A DNA stretch of 64,000 bases, taken from contig JAVMKO010000001.1 in NCBI GenBank assembly GCA_032164245.1, positions 166,151,434 through 166,215,433 of the forward strand. The letters are read 5' to 3'. The DNA is from Sternotherus odoratus. Taxonomy: Eukaryota; Chordata; Testudines; Kinosternidae. Below, in pieces: positions 36,826-48,937 of the stretch. The notes beneath the pieces are model-generated. The model made no database searches. It saw only the letters and a program-made list of their open reading frames with translations, and had not been told where the DNA came from. Position numbers and translations under genes: made by a program. How positions within the stretch are numbered: position 1 is the stretch's first letter; every line of letters begins with the position of its first letter.

Positions 36826-39800
36826 AGTTAACCTCCAAGAAGAAAGGTATGGCCTAACTCTTCATGATGCCCTCTCCATCTTACACAACCACAACAATCT
36901 CCATCATTGTACTAAAAAAAAGTAAGTTCTTAGCGTCCCACATTATCAGTTTATACAACATGACCAGATGCTCAGATATCCTAGTGATGAGTCAAGTATA
37001 AGTGTCTCAGAGAATTTGTTATTTTCCTTCCTGAATGTACATTTGGGGCAGGGTCTGGCTTAGCATCAGTCTCATACTGAGTTCTCAGGTCATGCTTTAC
37101 GATTACGCTACTGCAAGTATCGCCAAGACACCGGGACTAGTAAAGATGACTTTTCTGGAAGATATTTTACACATGTAAATACATGGGGCAAAATCCCTGC
37201 TGCCAAGACTGATTTCAATGCTTATTCCTCCATTCCATGGGTGACTGCTAACTGACCTAATGCAACATCTATCATTGTCAGAAAGTCAAAAGCAAGTATC
37301 TCATATGCCAGATTCTTCATTTCTTTACCATTTCCACCCCACCCCATATTGTCCAAGTACATTGCCTCAGTCTCCATCATCAGGACCACTTCTTCCTAGA
37401 TGCCGGATACAAGTATGTGGAAAGCATCTTAAAGTGGGCTTCTCCACCAGGTCACGATAAAGATAGTAAAGAAATGTGAGCAAGCCTCTGGCCATTGAGA
37501 AGCCACGACTAAAAGATTAACAAGAGCAGATGTCCAAGCACCGTGTAGCAGAAAGTTGTTAGGATCCTCTCATATTAGAGGATTGCAAAACACTTTGCTC
37601 AGTACAATCAGCATCTTCTCCAGAGCTCATGTTCACACCTTTTTCAATCGTTTCTGCTTTTACACAGTATTTCTATGGCATCGTCCTAACCTGGTGTCGC
37701 GGTGTACGCTTTTTACTAGATAGTGCCATCTGATTTTTGGCCTTCCAGATGTTTACAGGCATGCACCTAAACGTCAATGTAATTGATCTCACATTTCAGG
37801 TGGTGGGTCAGGGGATCAGGAAGTTTTTGCCTCCCCCCATTCAGCACTGTACTATTTGCAAGGTCAGAGCGGATCTTTACAAAGCTCATAACCACAAGCC
37901 TCTTATTTTGGAATCCTTGAAATGTCAGAGTTAATTACATTTTCATTATTAAGAAATTAGATCCTAACACCACTCCCTGCGAAGAGATCCTGGAGAATCT
38001 AAAATGATCAATTGCTAGGTTTGAAAAAGTTTGTCACCAATTTTCCTAAGGAACAGGGTTATTCATAGACTGCCCACCCTTTCACTCCAAACCCATGGCC
38101 ATGGCTTTCCCAAGTTTTAGAAGACTCCTTCCGGCAAAAAAACCAATTCTCAGCTCTGAGTGGGGGAGATGGTGGGGTCATACAGCCACTATTCTCTCTC
38201 CACCTGTGTATGCCACCTTGCCTCAGTGTTCCTTCTTCAGTTCCCTGCTCAAGAAAAGTCTTAACACGAATACTGAAGTTTATAACACAAGCATTTTCCT
38301 CTTCTGTGTTTCGTTAAATAATAAAGGGATTCAACCCTTGTACGTGGGCACCTCTTTCTCAAGGTTTCACAATCCCTTTAGTTCAGGTTTTTGACTCGTT
38401 TCTCTCTACCTTCAGCCACAGGATCAGACACTTATGGGGAGAGACTCGAATAACCTGCTTTCCCCAGCATCTCACCCTGATTGAGCAACAAGCTGCCTTA
38501 GATAACCCCCTATGGCCCTCCCCCATCTGATCCTGCCCTAGCCAGCCTGGCTCTTGGCCATCCCAGAACAATATCCTCCAGCAGTCCCTCTGGATTACAT
38601 ACCCTAGAATTCCCACCCTTAAAAGGCAGATGCCTCATAACTAGAGCTGGTTGAAAATAGTAAGCAATTTCCAAAAAGCAATTTGAAAAAAAATTGCACA
38701 GAATTTGTTTAGTGAAAAAACTGAAAAATAAGTGAGAATTTTTTATCCATTTTAGGACCTCTTTCATTTTCACTTCTTTTAGCAGAAGGACCTCTTCCCG
38801 CCTCCCTTTCGATCCCCCCCCCCCCCCCCCCCGCCACTACCTGTGAGCAAGTGGCACTTCCACACTGCTCCCAAGAGTAACCACAGGCTGTTCAAAGCCC
38901 CAAACTTCTTTCTTTCCCTCCTGGGATGTGGCTTTATTGGTAAATCAAACATGAATCTCATTCAAAGATTTCTCCCTAAACCTCGCTGTTTGTAGGAATT
39001 CTCACAGGTCTCCCATGTCTCTGCCCCTAACTCCACCCAACCAGAGGCTCCTATCAACCTCTCTTACATGCTAGTGGATAAAAATTTACTCTGCATTTCT
39101 ATGTGGTGATACAACTCTTGCTTCCAGGGTGAGTCAATTGGAGAGGCGGGATCACAAAATCTGCCATATTTATGTGCTCATAACTTTAAATAAAAAACTA
39201 CTGAACTGATTTTCTTCCAACTTGGCTGCAGATCTCAATGATCTTTGCAATATAAGCCAAGAGTGATACTTTTGCCTTTGGAGTCTCAACAATACATGTG
39301 CAGCGTTTCCTGACCGAGTATTTCCCCTTCCTCCCCTGTACATAACTCAAGAACAACTGACCTGATTTTGCATGTTTTCCAGAACACTTAACCTTTGACA
39401 AGCAAGGAAAATTTCAGCCCCAAATGAACTAATATGACGGAGTTACGAGCAACTTCAGAAAAAGAAAGAAAGATTAGAAAGTAAGATATCATCATTACGG
39501 ATCTGTGCACTAGCCACACTTTCTGTAACTCAGATTTTTATTTATCAGATTCTTTATAGCAACTCCAGCCGTTTGGCCTTCTTCAGCAAGACAAAAATAT
39601 CAGTCTGATTAAAAAATAGACTTCTTGTCACATGAAATAATATGCTGCTTCCTGCAGCCCCTTGTCTCCCTAGACCAAGTAAATGAAACCAAGAAAGAAC
39701 GAGAAAGTGAGAAATCTTAGAAGTGGAATGGGGGGTGGGGAGAAAGCCACCTGACTCTCCTCTGATCTTCTGACGCAATGCTTTGATGTTAGGCAGTTAG

Positions 39801-41099
39801 AGAGGGCAACACTAATCAAGAGACCTTTGGAAAAAGAACAGGGTCATGTTCAGATGAGTGATTAAACACACATTCATTCATGAAGGCTAAACCAACACAA
39901 GAATGGACTAGTACCTAAACAATTTTGTTGGAGAAAAGTGGGGCATATATTGGCCTAAAACTTTCAAATGCCACTAGTGATTTTGGATGCCCAATCTGAG
40001 ATGCTGTAAACGGGGGAGTGGGAGGCATTTTCAGGGGTGAGTGCTCAGCATTCTGATAAAGCCGGGACTTTTAAAGGTGTCTCAAATTGGACACCTAAAA
40101 TCATGTGCAAACTTGGTATGGTACACAGGCAAAATTTTAGTACACAGGTTCTCCCAACTGAATTCTGCTTGGTGCCTCCCTCAACGATTTTTAAATATTA
40201 AAAACAGCATGTTCACCCACACATGGCTCTGTCCAAACTATGCTGAGCCACTTAGTGCCCGCAGTGAATAAATGCTGTGCATCTCTCTCTAAAATGTAAT
40301 GGTCTATGATAAAGATTCCAAAGTGATTACAACTTTGTGAAAGAAGGTTTCCAACAAGACGACTTTTATTGGAATTCTGGCTAAAGGGGATTTCCAGTAT
40401 TTATGGAGTATAGAAAGAAATACTAGTGCTTTTGTTTAGTGTACACTAAGGTCCATTCCTGACCTCCCGAGCAAAGCGAAAGTAAGATGGCTTTGTTCAT
40501 TTGAAATGAAGCTACACCACAGTAGCATTAAGGAAAGAAATCCTCAGTCCCAACTTACGTTAGAAGAGAGGATGACGTAATGGATGGGGCCAACTGCTTC
40601 TGCCATGGGCAGTGAGACTTTGCACTCTACAAGAATCCAATGCTCATGCTCCCATTCAAAGATGACATTGGCTGCCCATCTGCAGAGACTCCTGCAACGG
40701 GTGTCACTGCCACAGAGGACAAAGAGGTAGGACATTTCCCCTTACAGGGTTTTCCCACTGGTTAGTTCCCTTAGCAGACATGAACGCATCAATCCTGCTA
40801 CTTTGGGTCTTTGCACACCATTCCAGAGAACTTTAAGATTTGCCCCTACGATGCCTAGGAAATATTTAGTTAAGATTAAAAGGCTTCTAGAGAAAAAAAA
40901 AAAGCTGCCATAATTTCAGTATTTCCATTCAGCGTGTAGGGCTTTTTCCCTGTCCCAATACGGGCTGTCACTTGAACGATATTCCCTGAGAGAAACCCAC
41001 TCAGGATTATACATCACACTACAACAGAAAGAATTAGCTTGGAAAATTTCAGATTCCCCATGCTTTCTAATGGCAAAACTGTTACAGAAGTTAGATGGG
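36826..41099. other. Unique non-coding sequence
   Basis: A poly-C run lies near 38815-38832, and a MITE-like phrase near 39960-40110 is too diverged to delimit. Open frames of up to 99 codons show no domain. No gene is supportable. Confidence 0.45.
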
Positions 41100-41290
41100 C
41101 AGTGGGGCTTGAGACTCAGGAAACCTGGGTTCTAATCCTGGCTCTGCCACTAATCACAGGCAAGTCACTTCATCGCTCTGTAACCTCCTTCCTCTCCCTT
41201 TGTCCGCTTAGATTATAAAATCATCAGGACAGAGATCACCTTGTGTGTGTTTGTACCATGCCTACTACAATGATGACCTGATCGCCATTA
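41100..41290 (+). repeat. tRNA-derived SINE-like element
   Basis: GACTCAGGAAACCTGGGTTCTAATCC contains a box-B-like motif (key GGTTCTAATCC). It is followed by CTGCCACTAATCACAGGCAA and GTCACTTCATCGCTCTGTAA. The head is missing. Confidence 0.65.
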
Positions 41291-42254
41291 AGGGGTGTTC
41301 ATTCATTTAACATAGGCCTGTTCTTATGAGAAAGAAAGGACCACTTGTAAAACTTGATATGTAACAATTTGATCAGAAGACAGCACTGTTAGAAATCCAC
41401 GTGGAATCACTTATTTCCTAGGATATTGCATGGGATCAGAAAATGCAACCGGGACTCTGGCATAAAAATGAATTCACTGAGTATCCCCTTCTCTCTGTGA
41501 AGCATGCTTATAACACAGGATAACCGCAGCACTGAGGACAGGATCTTACTGTGCTTCCAGAGACCAAACTCCCATCCACTTCAATAGGAGTAACGCATGC
41601 CCAAGGACCAAAGATTATAAAGAGAGAGGAGTTTTCCCCGAAGAGATTGGCAAGCACAGAACTCTTTCACCTTGCTATTACTCATCACTGGGGCACAGTG
41701 ACCTGGAGCATGGACTGCAGTGAATGTGCAACTTACAAGCAAGAAAGATGAAGAAAAGTGCCTAGTAAGAGAGCTTACGAGCATGCTTGTTTTGCATGGG
41801 AATTCAACACAATGTACTGGTGTACTGGGCTTTCATGGAACATACATTCAGTTCTGCACATTGCATAACCTGTTCTGTTCCAGTTAAAGTTCAACCTACC
41901 TTTAGAGGGTGACAAATTAAAAAGTTAATATGCAATTCTTTTAAAGCAACTGACATCATTCTTCCTTCGTCCTCGGTTGTGCAATCAAGTGCTGATCAAA
42001 GTGTGCTGATGAACGCAGTGCCTTTCAAGGAACAAAGCTTACAGATTCACATCCTATTTCTGAGGCTTCTAGATATCTCCTAACCACAGAGACTGTAATG
42101 CTCTGTGGTCTGTCTAATTCGCTTTCGCAAGAAGAACAAGTGTTCTAAGAAAAGCAACCAGAAGAGAGGTTGTAAATCACACTAAACAATTAATACACTC
42201 TAAGTGAGAATGGTGCCTACAGTATACATACAATAGTATCTGTAGCATTATTAT
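41291..42254. other. Unique non-coding sequence
   Basis: No supportable feature. Confidence 0.4.
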
Positions 42255-42545
42255 TAAAACAGGAAGCAGTGTGGTCTAGTTAGAGCGCGGAACAGGATAG
42301 AGGAGACCTGGGTTCTGTTCCTGGCTCGGACACTGGCCTGCTGGGCCTTGGGCCAGTCACTTCACCCTGACTCAGTTTCCCCATTTGTAAAATGGGTATG
42401 ACACTGACCTCCTTTGGAATGGGTATGACACTGACCTCCTTTGAAATGGGTATGACACTGACCTCCTTTGAAAAGCAAGTTACGTTCTACTGATGAGAGG
42501 CACCCTGTAAGATCTAGGTATAATCATTGCCCCTGCAAGATTTGT
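42255..42545 (+). repeat. tRNA-derived SINE with an internal 27-bp triplication
   Basis: Starts GGAAGCAGTGTGGTCTAGTT with a box-A-like region, then GAGACCTGGGTTCTGTTCC (box B), GGGCCAGTCACTTCACCCTG and a 3' body. The segment AATGGGTATGACACTGACCT plus CCTTTGR occurs three times in tandem at 42391, 42418 and 42445. This is the best preserved SINE in the window. Confidence 0.8.
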
Positions 42546-43821
42546 ATTTTACAAATTAAATCAAACCTGTTTTGGTAATGCAGCTAGAGTGCATAGTTTG
42601 AGACTGGAGGTGAACTCTGTGCAAGCTTTCCTTTAAGAAAAAGGAGCCGATATTTTATTCAGCTATATGATCTAGGACACAAAATGTGAAAAATTGGTTA
42701 AGCTACTGTCAAAACTTTTCATTCCTTATTTTCCAAAGAGAAAAATATTTTCCCATCTATACCACTACGTATTTTAATTGACTCCTTCTAGCATCAAAAA
42801 TCTTTTACTAAAAGGAACATAGTATAAAAAGAATATAATGCTACATTGGTCAGATCCAGCCCAGGTCCTATGACCGGCAGTACTTGCCATCTGCTGATTG
42901 GTTGGTGACTTATGTGAAATGAGTTTGGTGGTCTCGATCAAGTTCCCAGTGAACATGTGGACACATCACATAAATAATCAACAATAATTAGCAACATCAG
43001 GGGCAAACTGAGCAGAGAAGCCAAGACAACTGAGCTGCCTACACATCTTCCATGCCCAGAGCTGGTCACTGCAGGTCATGGATAAAGTAGCAGAGACAAG
43101 ATTTGCATTGACATTTTCCTACGCTATCTCCATAAGCAGAGCACTGCAGTCTCCAGGGAGGACAAGCCGGCACCTTTCAGGAACAGGAAGTTCACATAAA
43201 ATATAATGGCAGCCAAGTTTGAATCATATAAAAAGACTATCATCTGCTAATCCCAAATCAAATCTGCCTGCTCCAGCCTCCATCAAACAACACTGGTTAT
43301 TTCCCAAAACTACTACAGCCCTATAACTGAGATATCGGAGTTACCGCATCTCTCTCAATTCTAGAGCCAAATATCTGAAAACAAGTGAGAGTAACGTTGT
43401 TGTGTGTAAATACTGCATAAGCCTATCGGTGGAGCTCATGTTTCTCTTACCTGAATGCACGGCTTACTTGTGCTGTATGTGAACTGAACCACTGAAGTAA
43501 AAGGGGAATATTGTACGGCAGTTAGCCCATAAGAAAAAAAGTGAAGGGTCAGAGGTCATCACAAGAGGAAATCTGGGCTAAGCGCTCTAGGTTTTCCCCC
43601 CTTTTCTGCAGGAAGCAGCATGATCCCAGAGTGCCATAAAATCTTGTTTAACCTTTCACCTGATCAGCCAACACTCAACAAGCACTTAGATCAATTTTCT
43701 CCCATGTTACCGGAGGAAGAGAGACAGAGAAGCTGCCTGCTCTATCTTCATGTAACATTTTAAGATTTAGGTCGTTTTTTTACTTTTGTTTGTTTGTTTT
43801 TCAGTATGATTCTGTTTACTA
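42546..43821. other. Unique non-coding sequence
   Basis: No supportable feature. Confidence 0.4.
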
Positions 43822-44127
43822 GGGCTGGTCTCCACTGGGGAGGGGAGGAGATCGACTGTAGATACGCAATTTCAGCTATGTTAATAACGTAGCTGAAATC
43901 GACGTCTCTACAGCCGACTTACCTCCCGTCCTCACGGCGGTGGCGGTCAGCGACGCGGTCCCCCGTCGACTCCAGCTTGTGCCTCTTGACGAGCTGGACT
44001 TCCGGAGTCGACGGGGGAGCCGCTGGCAATTTATTTATCACGTCTTAACGAGACATGATAAATTGATCGCAAAAAAAATTTTTTTTTTTTAAAATCGATG
44101 CTTCCCTGCCGTAGTGAGGATAAGCCC
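43822..44127. mobile_element. Dyad-rich MITE, copy 2
   Basis: Ends GGGCTGGTC and GATAAGCCC. The internal order (AGATACGCAATTTCAGCTAT, AACGTAGCTGAAATCGACG, CGACTCCAGCTTGTGCCTC, CGGAGTCGACGGGGGAGCCG) parallels copy 1 at 13239-13529. A poly-A/poly-T run near 44070-44090 is specific to this copy. Confidence 0.7.
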
Positions 44128-44352
44128 AGAGAGACTTCTACATGTTTGTAGCTCAGATTTTTACTGTGATTCTATTAAATCAGCACCAAGGAAATGAATT
44201 ACACTGACCAAGCCCATAAACTCAGACTTAGAAATGCCTGGTGAATCCGGTTCATCTACTCAGAAATACATGCGTTTTCTTTTTGCAGGGATAAAAGCAT
44301 CCAAATGATCAAACAAGTTCATTAACATTCTGTTATTTTGTAAATTTGGGAC

Positions 44353-44736
44353 TGTAGCAGGGTGTTGCTGCAAAGGCACCTAATTAGCTCCTGCCCAGCC
44401 AGCCCCAACCAGGGGAAATAGATTGGGGCTGGGGAGAGCCCGATGCCTGGCCTGCGGATTAGCTGCATCTGCTGGCCTGAGAGGCTAAGGACTATAAAGG
44501 CTGGGAGAGGGCCAGAAGGCAGGGGGAATGGCCAGGGTAAGGTCAGTCTCCTGGCTGAGGGCTACTGTGTGGAAGGAGCCAGCTAGGCTGGTAAGCTTTG
44601 TATATGGCTCAACACTGGTGGTGGAATGATACTTTGTAAATAAAGAGATGGGTGCTGCACACTGGAGGCCGCTCTGAGCTTTATAGTGGCAGCCAACAGG
44701 CCCCAGGAAGAGGGGCACCCAGCGGACCCTGGTACA
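44353..44736 (+). mobile_element. Solo LTR of an endogenous retrovirus-like element
   Basis: A 384-bp segment with TGTAGCAGGG at the start and CCCTGGTACA at the end. It is flanked by the identical 5-bp duplication GGGAC at 44348-44352 and 44737-44741. A TATA box (TATAAA, 44493-44498) and a polyadenylation signal (AATAAA, 44639-44644) sit in the expected order. No internal retroviral sequence adjoins. Its terminal blocks resemble the LTR at 1801-2272. Confidence 0.88.
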
Positions 44737-44741
44737 GGGAC

Positions 44742-45204
44742 CAAAGAATTCTCATTCCCTCCAAGAGAATACTCTGCCAGACATTCCGCTGTGGATGGTC
44801 TAATTCACAGGGTGTGAGAATCATTACCTTTACTGTAAGGAACTTGCTAAAAAAGTTGCACCAGAGAGGGACTAGTGAACAGAGGTGGACTGTTTCATGC
44901 TTTATGGTGATGGGTAAATGCATTTTCTCCCACCTACCATCCTAATACTGTTCTGCAGATGGGAAAGTAAGTTAAGAGGGTAAACATTTCTTCTCCATAA
45001 AGAAAAGACACAACAATTGGAAAGATTTCTATTACTAGTGAAATCCTGGCCCCACTGACTTGGAAATGGCACCCAAATTTCAGAGCTAGAATGTGGCTTT
45101 ATTTAGGCCATAGCTCGTGTTGTGGGAGGCATGGGGATGGCCCATGCTGCTGTGGTCCCTCATGAGGAATTCCAGCACGTTCAGGCAGTTCCTCTTGTCG
45201 TAAG
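44742..45204. other. Unique non-coding sequence
   Basis: No supportable feature. Confidence 0.4.
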
Positions 45205-45800
45205 GGGACGATCAAGGGGTCCCCAAAGGAGGGTCCTGTCCAGCTGGGTACTCCAATTATCCACACACTGGACAGCAGGGTAATAGGTTAAAATTTAAGC
45301 TTTATTCAGCGCACTGAAGGTTGTCTACCAAAGGTAGGGCAACAACCAATATCAGAAATTCACACATATTTATAGCATACAGATGTACATATTCATTAGG
45401 CTCATTGATTATGCATTACATACCCTTACATGGTTAAAGCTATGTGGAAACCGGATCTTCAACTGTTTTAAGATCCCCCTCATTTTATCTAGTTATTCAA
45501 CAGTTTCAAGGCTTACCCCTTGAAGGTCATTCTATTCTGCACACATCAACAACAATAAGACTGTTCACAACAGACCCAGGTGGCTTATCTTGGTTAGTAT
45601 AGGAATGTGACTGCAGTACTCCCCTTATTTTCTCAGGGCTTGGTATTTCTCACATTTAAGGCCTCTTAGCTATTCCTCAGTCAGCAGTTTGAGATTACCC
45701 AGAGTGCCTTATGTCTTGACTGCAGTTTAGCTAAGCTTGTATGTATGTCTCACATACTTTTGCTCATTACAACATAGAGTGAGGCTGTTTACAACACTCT
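45205..45800 (-). mobile_element. Probable LTR or LTR fragment
   Basis: Read on the minus strand, a TATA-like CTATAAATATGTG (near 45365) is followed by TGCGCTGAATAAAGCTTAAA (polyadenylation signal near 45300). Then comes a U5-like segment ending GGAGTACCCAGCTGGACAGG. The order and spacing fit an LTR of about 600 bp. I could not find matching TG/CA termini with a target duplication, so the ends and even the class are uncertain. Confidence 0.45.
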
Positions 45801-46379
45801 TTAGAGGATTGTCTGGTAGAGGGAATGCTGGAGAAGCCGCTCGACACCCTTTCATGGCTATAACTTGCACCCCCCAGCTCTGTCTATGCCAGTACCTCTA
45901 CAGTGGCCAAGAGTCCTCACCCTGCCTCCCTTGGCTAGGCTAGTACTATCTGCTAATTCAGAAGAATTAGAGTAATACTGAATAGCAGTGACTTCCCTGC
46001 ATTCATCACAAGCTGTGCTGGAAATAAAAATGAAATGCTTAAGCAACCAGAGGTTCATGAGCTAGTTTTCAGGTACTAACTGGGGACTAGGACAAGCGAA
46101 GGGGATTAGCAGATGTATATCCACTCAAGAAGTTTGTTCACAAGCCCCACTGTCTTGGACACAAAAGCCTTAGCCGACTCCTGTTGAAATCAGTGGACAT
46201 TTCCCCATTGACCTCAATAGGAGCAGAATCCAGTCCAGATGATTAAGTGACTGAGATGGAGAAATTATTTTCATTGTGCACTAGCCATGCTCATCAACAA
46301 GCTCCTTTTGCCCACAGGGATAGCAAGACTAAATGCAGCAAGCAATGGGTACAAACAGAAATGTTTGTTTCACACATGG
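45801..46379. other. Unique non-coding sequence
   Basis: No supportable feature. Confidence 0.4.
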
Positions 46380-46387
46380 GACATCAC

Positions 46388-47218
46388 TAGGCTGACCATA
46401 TTTCCTTTAGACAAAAACGGGACATTGGGATGGCAAAAACGGGACAGGGTGTGGGAAGGGGGGCATGGCCCCACCTGGGCCCCCCAGCGCCGGGCGGGGG
46501 GAGGCAGAGGGGGGTCAGGGGGGATGGATGGAGGAATAAGCAGAACAGGGATGGGGGATGAAGAGGATGAAGGGGGGGATGAGGGATGAAGATGATGGAG
46601 GGGACAGGGAGAGAAGGCACGAAGGTGAGAAGGGAGAGGATGGATGGATGAGAGAAGAGATGGGGGTAGGGAGCAGGGGGGATGGAGGAGGCAAGGGACA
46701 GCGAGAAGGAGGGATGGAGAGAAGGGAGATGGAAGAGGAGGCAGTGGATGGAGTGAGAGAGAGAAGGGAGGAAGGGAGGGATGGAGAAGGGGGATGGAGA
46801 GAAGGGAGGGATGGAGGAATAGAGAGGAGGAGGCGGCAGCGGGCTGGAGGAGGCGGCAGATCGGAGCTGTCCGGAGCCGCAGCCGGGGGCTGAGCGCGCC
46901 GGCGGGGGGGCTGCCGGCCGGGTTTTAGGACTCATAATCACATAAATTCAGTTATGTGATTATGAGTCATAAAACGTCCGGCCAGCAGCGGGCTGAAGCT
47001 GACGGCGGAGCAGAGCGGTCTGGAGCCGCAGCCGGGGGCCAAGCGTACCGCCGGCGGCGGCGGCGGGGGAGGGGGGGCGGACGTTTTATGACTCCTGTTT
47101 TATGAGTCCTGCCCCAAAAACGGGACAAAATTGATATTTTGGACAAAAAGACGGGACAGTTCAAAAACATGAAAAAAACGGGACTGTCCCGTTCAAAACG
47201 GGACGTATGGTCAGCCTA
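46388..47218. mobile_element. Non-autonomous hAT-type element with purine-rich core
   Basis: Perfect inverted termini TAGGCTGACCATA and TATGGTCAGCCTA, flanked by the identical 8-bp duplication GACATCAC at 46380-46387 and 47219-47226. Subterminal blocks repeat ACGGGACA on both sides. The core is GGGATGGAGAGAAGGGAGG-type low-complexity purine sequence. A near-perfect palindrome lies at about 46927-46972 (ACTCATAATCACATAA and inverse). No transposase frame: the 184-codon minus frame and its plus-strand partners are simple-sequence translations. Confidence 0.85.
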
Positions 47219-47410
47219 GACATCACTCAACCCAGAGACAACAACAGCTAGTTTATTGTTACAAATACTATTGTGAAGAGAATCTAAAGATGCTTTGACA
47301 GTTGTATGGCTTTTAAAAGCCTTGGAATTTTTTTTTTAAGTGGCTATTGTATTAGACTCATTTTCCTAGACATGTATGAGAGAAAATTTCTACTGCTCTT
47401 AATGCATGGT

Positions 47411-47427
47411 TGAGAGAGAGAGAGAGA

Positions 47428-47468
<41 letters not shown>
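47411..47468. repeat. (GA)n microsatellite
   Basis: A GA run of about 58 bp with two AAAG interruptions. Confidence 0.9.
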
Positions 47469-47470
<2 letters not shown>

Positions 47471-47879
47471 CGCTGACTGCAGTTTTCCATAGTCTGTAAC
47501 TGAATAATGCGAGTGTGTGAATGGGATCCATGACTAACCTACATAAATCAATGGTTTGGGGGTCAAAATGAAGGTTATACTAGTCAGTCAAACCAAGAGA
47601 GGAGAGCCAGAACACACACAGAATTGGAAACCAAGGATCAAATGCTGCTTGCAGTTACACCACTGAAAGGTGTAACAGGCAGTAAAAGCTAGCCAAAAGT
47701 GAATGCTAAGAATTAAACATACAGGATTCAAAAGTCTGGATAAAAATAGTTTGCCATAAAGGAGGTGGACCAATATATTCTGGCTAGCATAATACGTTAT
47801 TATGTAGCATGCACACCATATACACATTAGTATGCATTGAGTACAAAAACTATGGCAGTTATACCGGCTAAACTGGGCT

Positions 47880-48001
47880 TAGGGTGACCAGACAGCAAGT
47901 GTAAAAAATCAGGACAGGCAGTGGGCTAATAGGAGCATATATAAGAAAAAGCTTCAAAAATCAGGACTGTCCCTACAAAATCGGGATATCTGGTCACCCT
48001 A
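47880..48001. mobile_element. 122-bp hAT-type MITE
   Basis: Termini TAGGGTGACCAGA and TCTGGTCACCCTA. The flanks ACTGGGCT (47872-47879) and ACTAGGCT (48002-48009) form an 8-bp duplication with one mismatch. Inside, AAATCAGGACTGTCCCTAC echoes the GGACTGTCCC block of the larger element at 46388-47218, so the two probably share a family. Confidence 0.8.
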
Positions 48002-48299
48002 ACTAGGCTATACCTTAACTATAATGCTGTTCCTCTTATGTTAAGTATCCCACAACACCTTACATTAGCTGAAGCAATCATTTGGCATAAGCAAATAGGA
48101 AACTTGTATTTTGATTTTTTTTTTCCCTTTTACATTTGTTCTATGTCTTAGTACCAAGCTAAGGGAGGTACCTTCATGGACCACTACCTGGAATGCTGGT
48201 ATTCAAAACAAAGATAAGGAAGGAAGAGAACAATGAGTTAGGAAATTGGGAGAAAACTGAAGTGTTGGATTTTAGTGACATGTTACATGATGATTTTGC

Positions 48300-48937
48300 A
48301 AGTTAATACCACCACGTGAAATGTGCAACTTCAGGAGCACACTTTCAGTGTAAGGGGAGTGTAACATCACTGCGTGAGATGGCTTCCCAGAGACTGGTAT
48401 CGTACAGAAGTTTTTTCCTGTACTATATTAGTCTTTTTTTGAATTCAGGCTGTCAGATGGAGGGTGCCAGGTTGGGATGCTGGATTATGCCTATTCTGTG
48501 ACAGTAGGTTTGGAGATGTCTGGCAGTGAATGCATGGATGGGAGGCCATCTGTAAAGCCAGCATGAACCAGAACTGTGTCGGCCATCAAGGAACCATTGA
48601 TATTACTGTCACCTAATCCATCTTGATCTTTGAGGATGTGCAGTATGAGGGAAGCCATACATCAACAAGTCTGACCATTTCACTAGGAACACATCCCCTT
48701 TGGAGCAGTATCAGGGAGTGTCCTAAGAGCAGTGAGCCAGGTGCTTGCTGTTTGAGTGACAGAGGTCCCAAGATGGGAATCCCCACTGATAAATATCTAC
48801 TGGTTCACTGACAAATAGAGCTCCCATTCATGATCCTTGTGAAAATGCCTGCTGAGGCTGTTTGCTGGAAAGTCACATACATGCACAATACCATGTGGCC
48901 TAGAAGGACCAAGCAGGACCGAACTGTCAGTCGATGG
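48300..48937 (-). pseudogene. DIRS-2 retrotransposon, downstream (RT end to recombinase start) remnant
   Basis: Directly beside the provirus the minus strand reads TVRSCLVLLGHMVLCMYVT. This corresponds to TARACLSLLGHMASCTYV of DIRS-1 and continues the frame broken at 59772. Further down (about 48480-48560) WPTQFWFMLALQMASHPCIH lines up with WPRQHWFTSLLDMSVEKQIP of DIRS-1, and PGTLHLTA follows like its RHLTAW motif. So this is the second half of the DIRS element whose first half lies at 59772-62040. It has stops, frameshifts and an internal deletion; similarity fades near 48300 at the start of the recombinase. Confidence 0.75.

Noticed and set aside
46387..46941. 184-codon Pro/Ser-rich minus-strand frame
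   Set aside because: Simple purine/pyrimidine sequence within a hAT-type element, with open frames on both strands.
9121..47468. GA/TC/CA microsatellites as possible regulatory elements
   Set aside because: Ordinary simple repeats; nothing around them suggests a promoter.
48300..48937. Unrelated unique DNA flanking the provirus
   Set aside because: Minus-strand residues match DIRS RT and recombinase-leading segments, so it belongs to DIRS-2.
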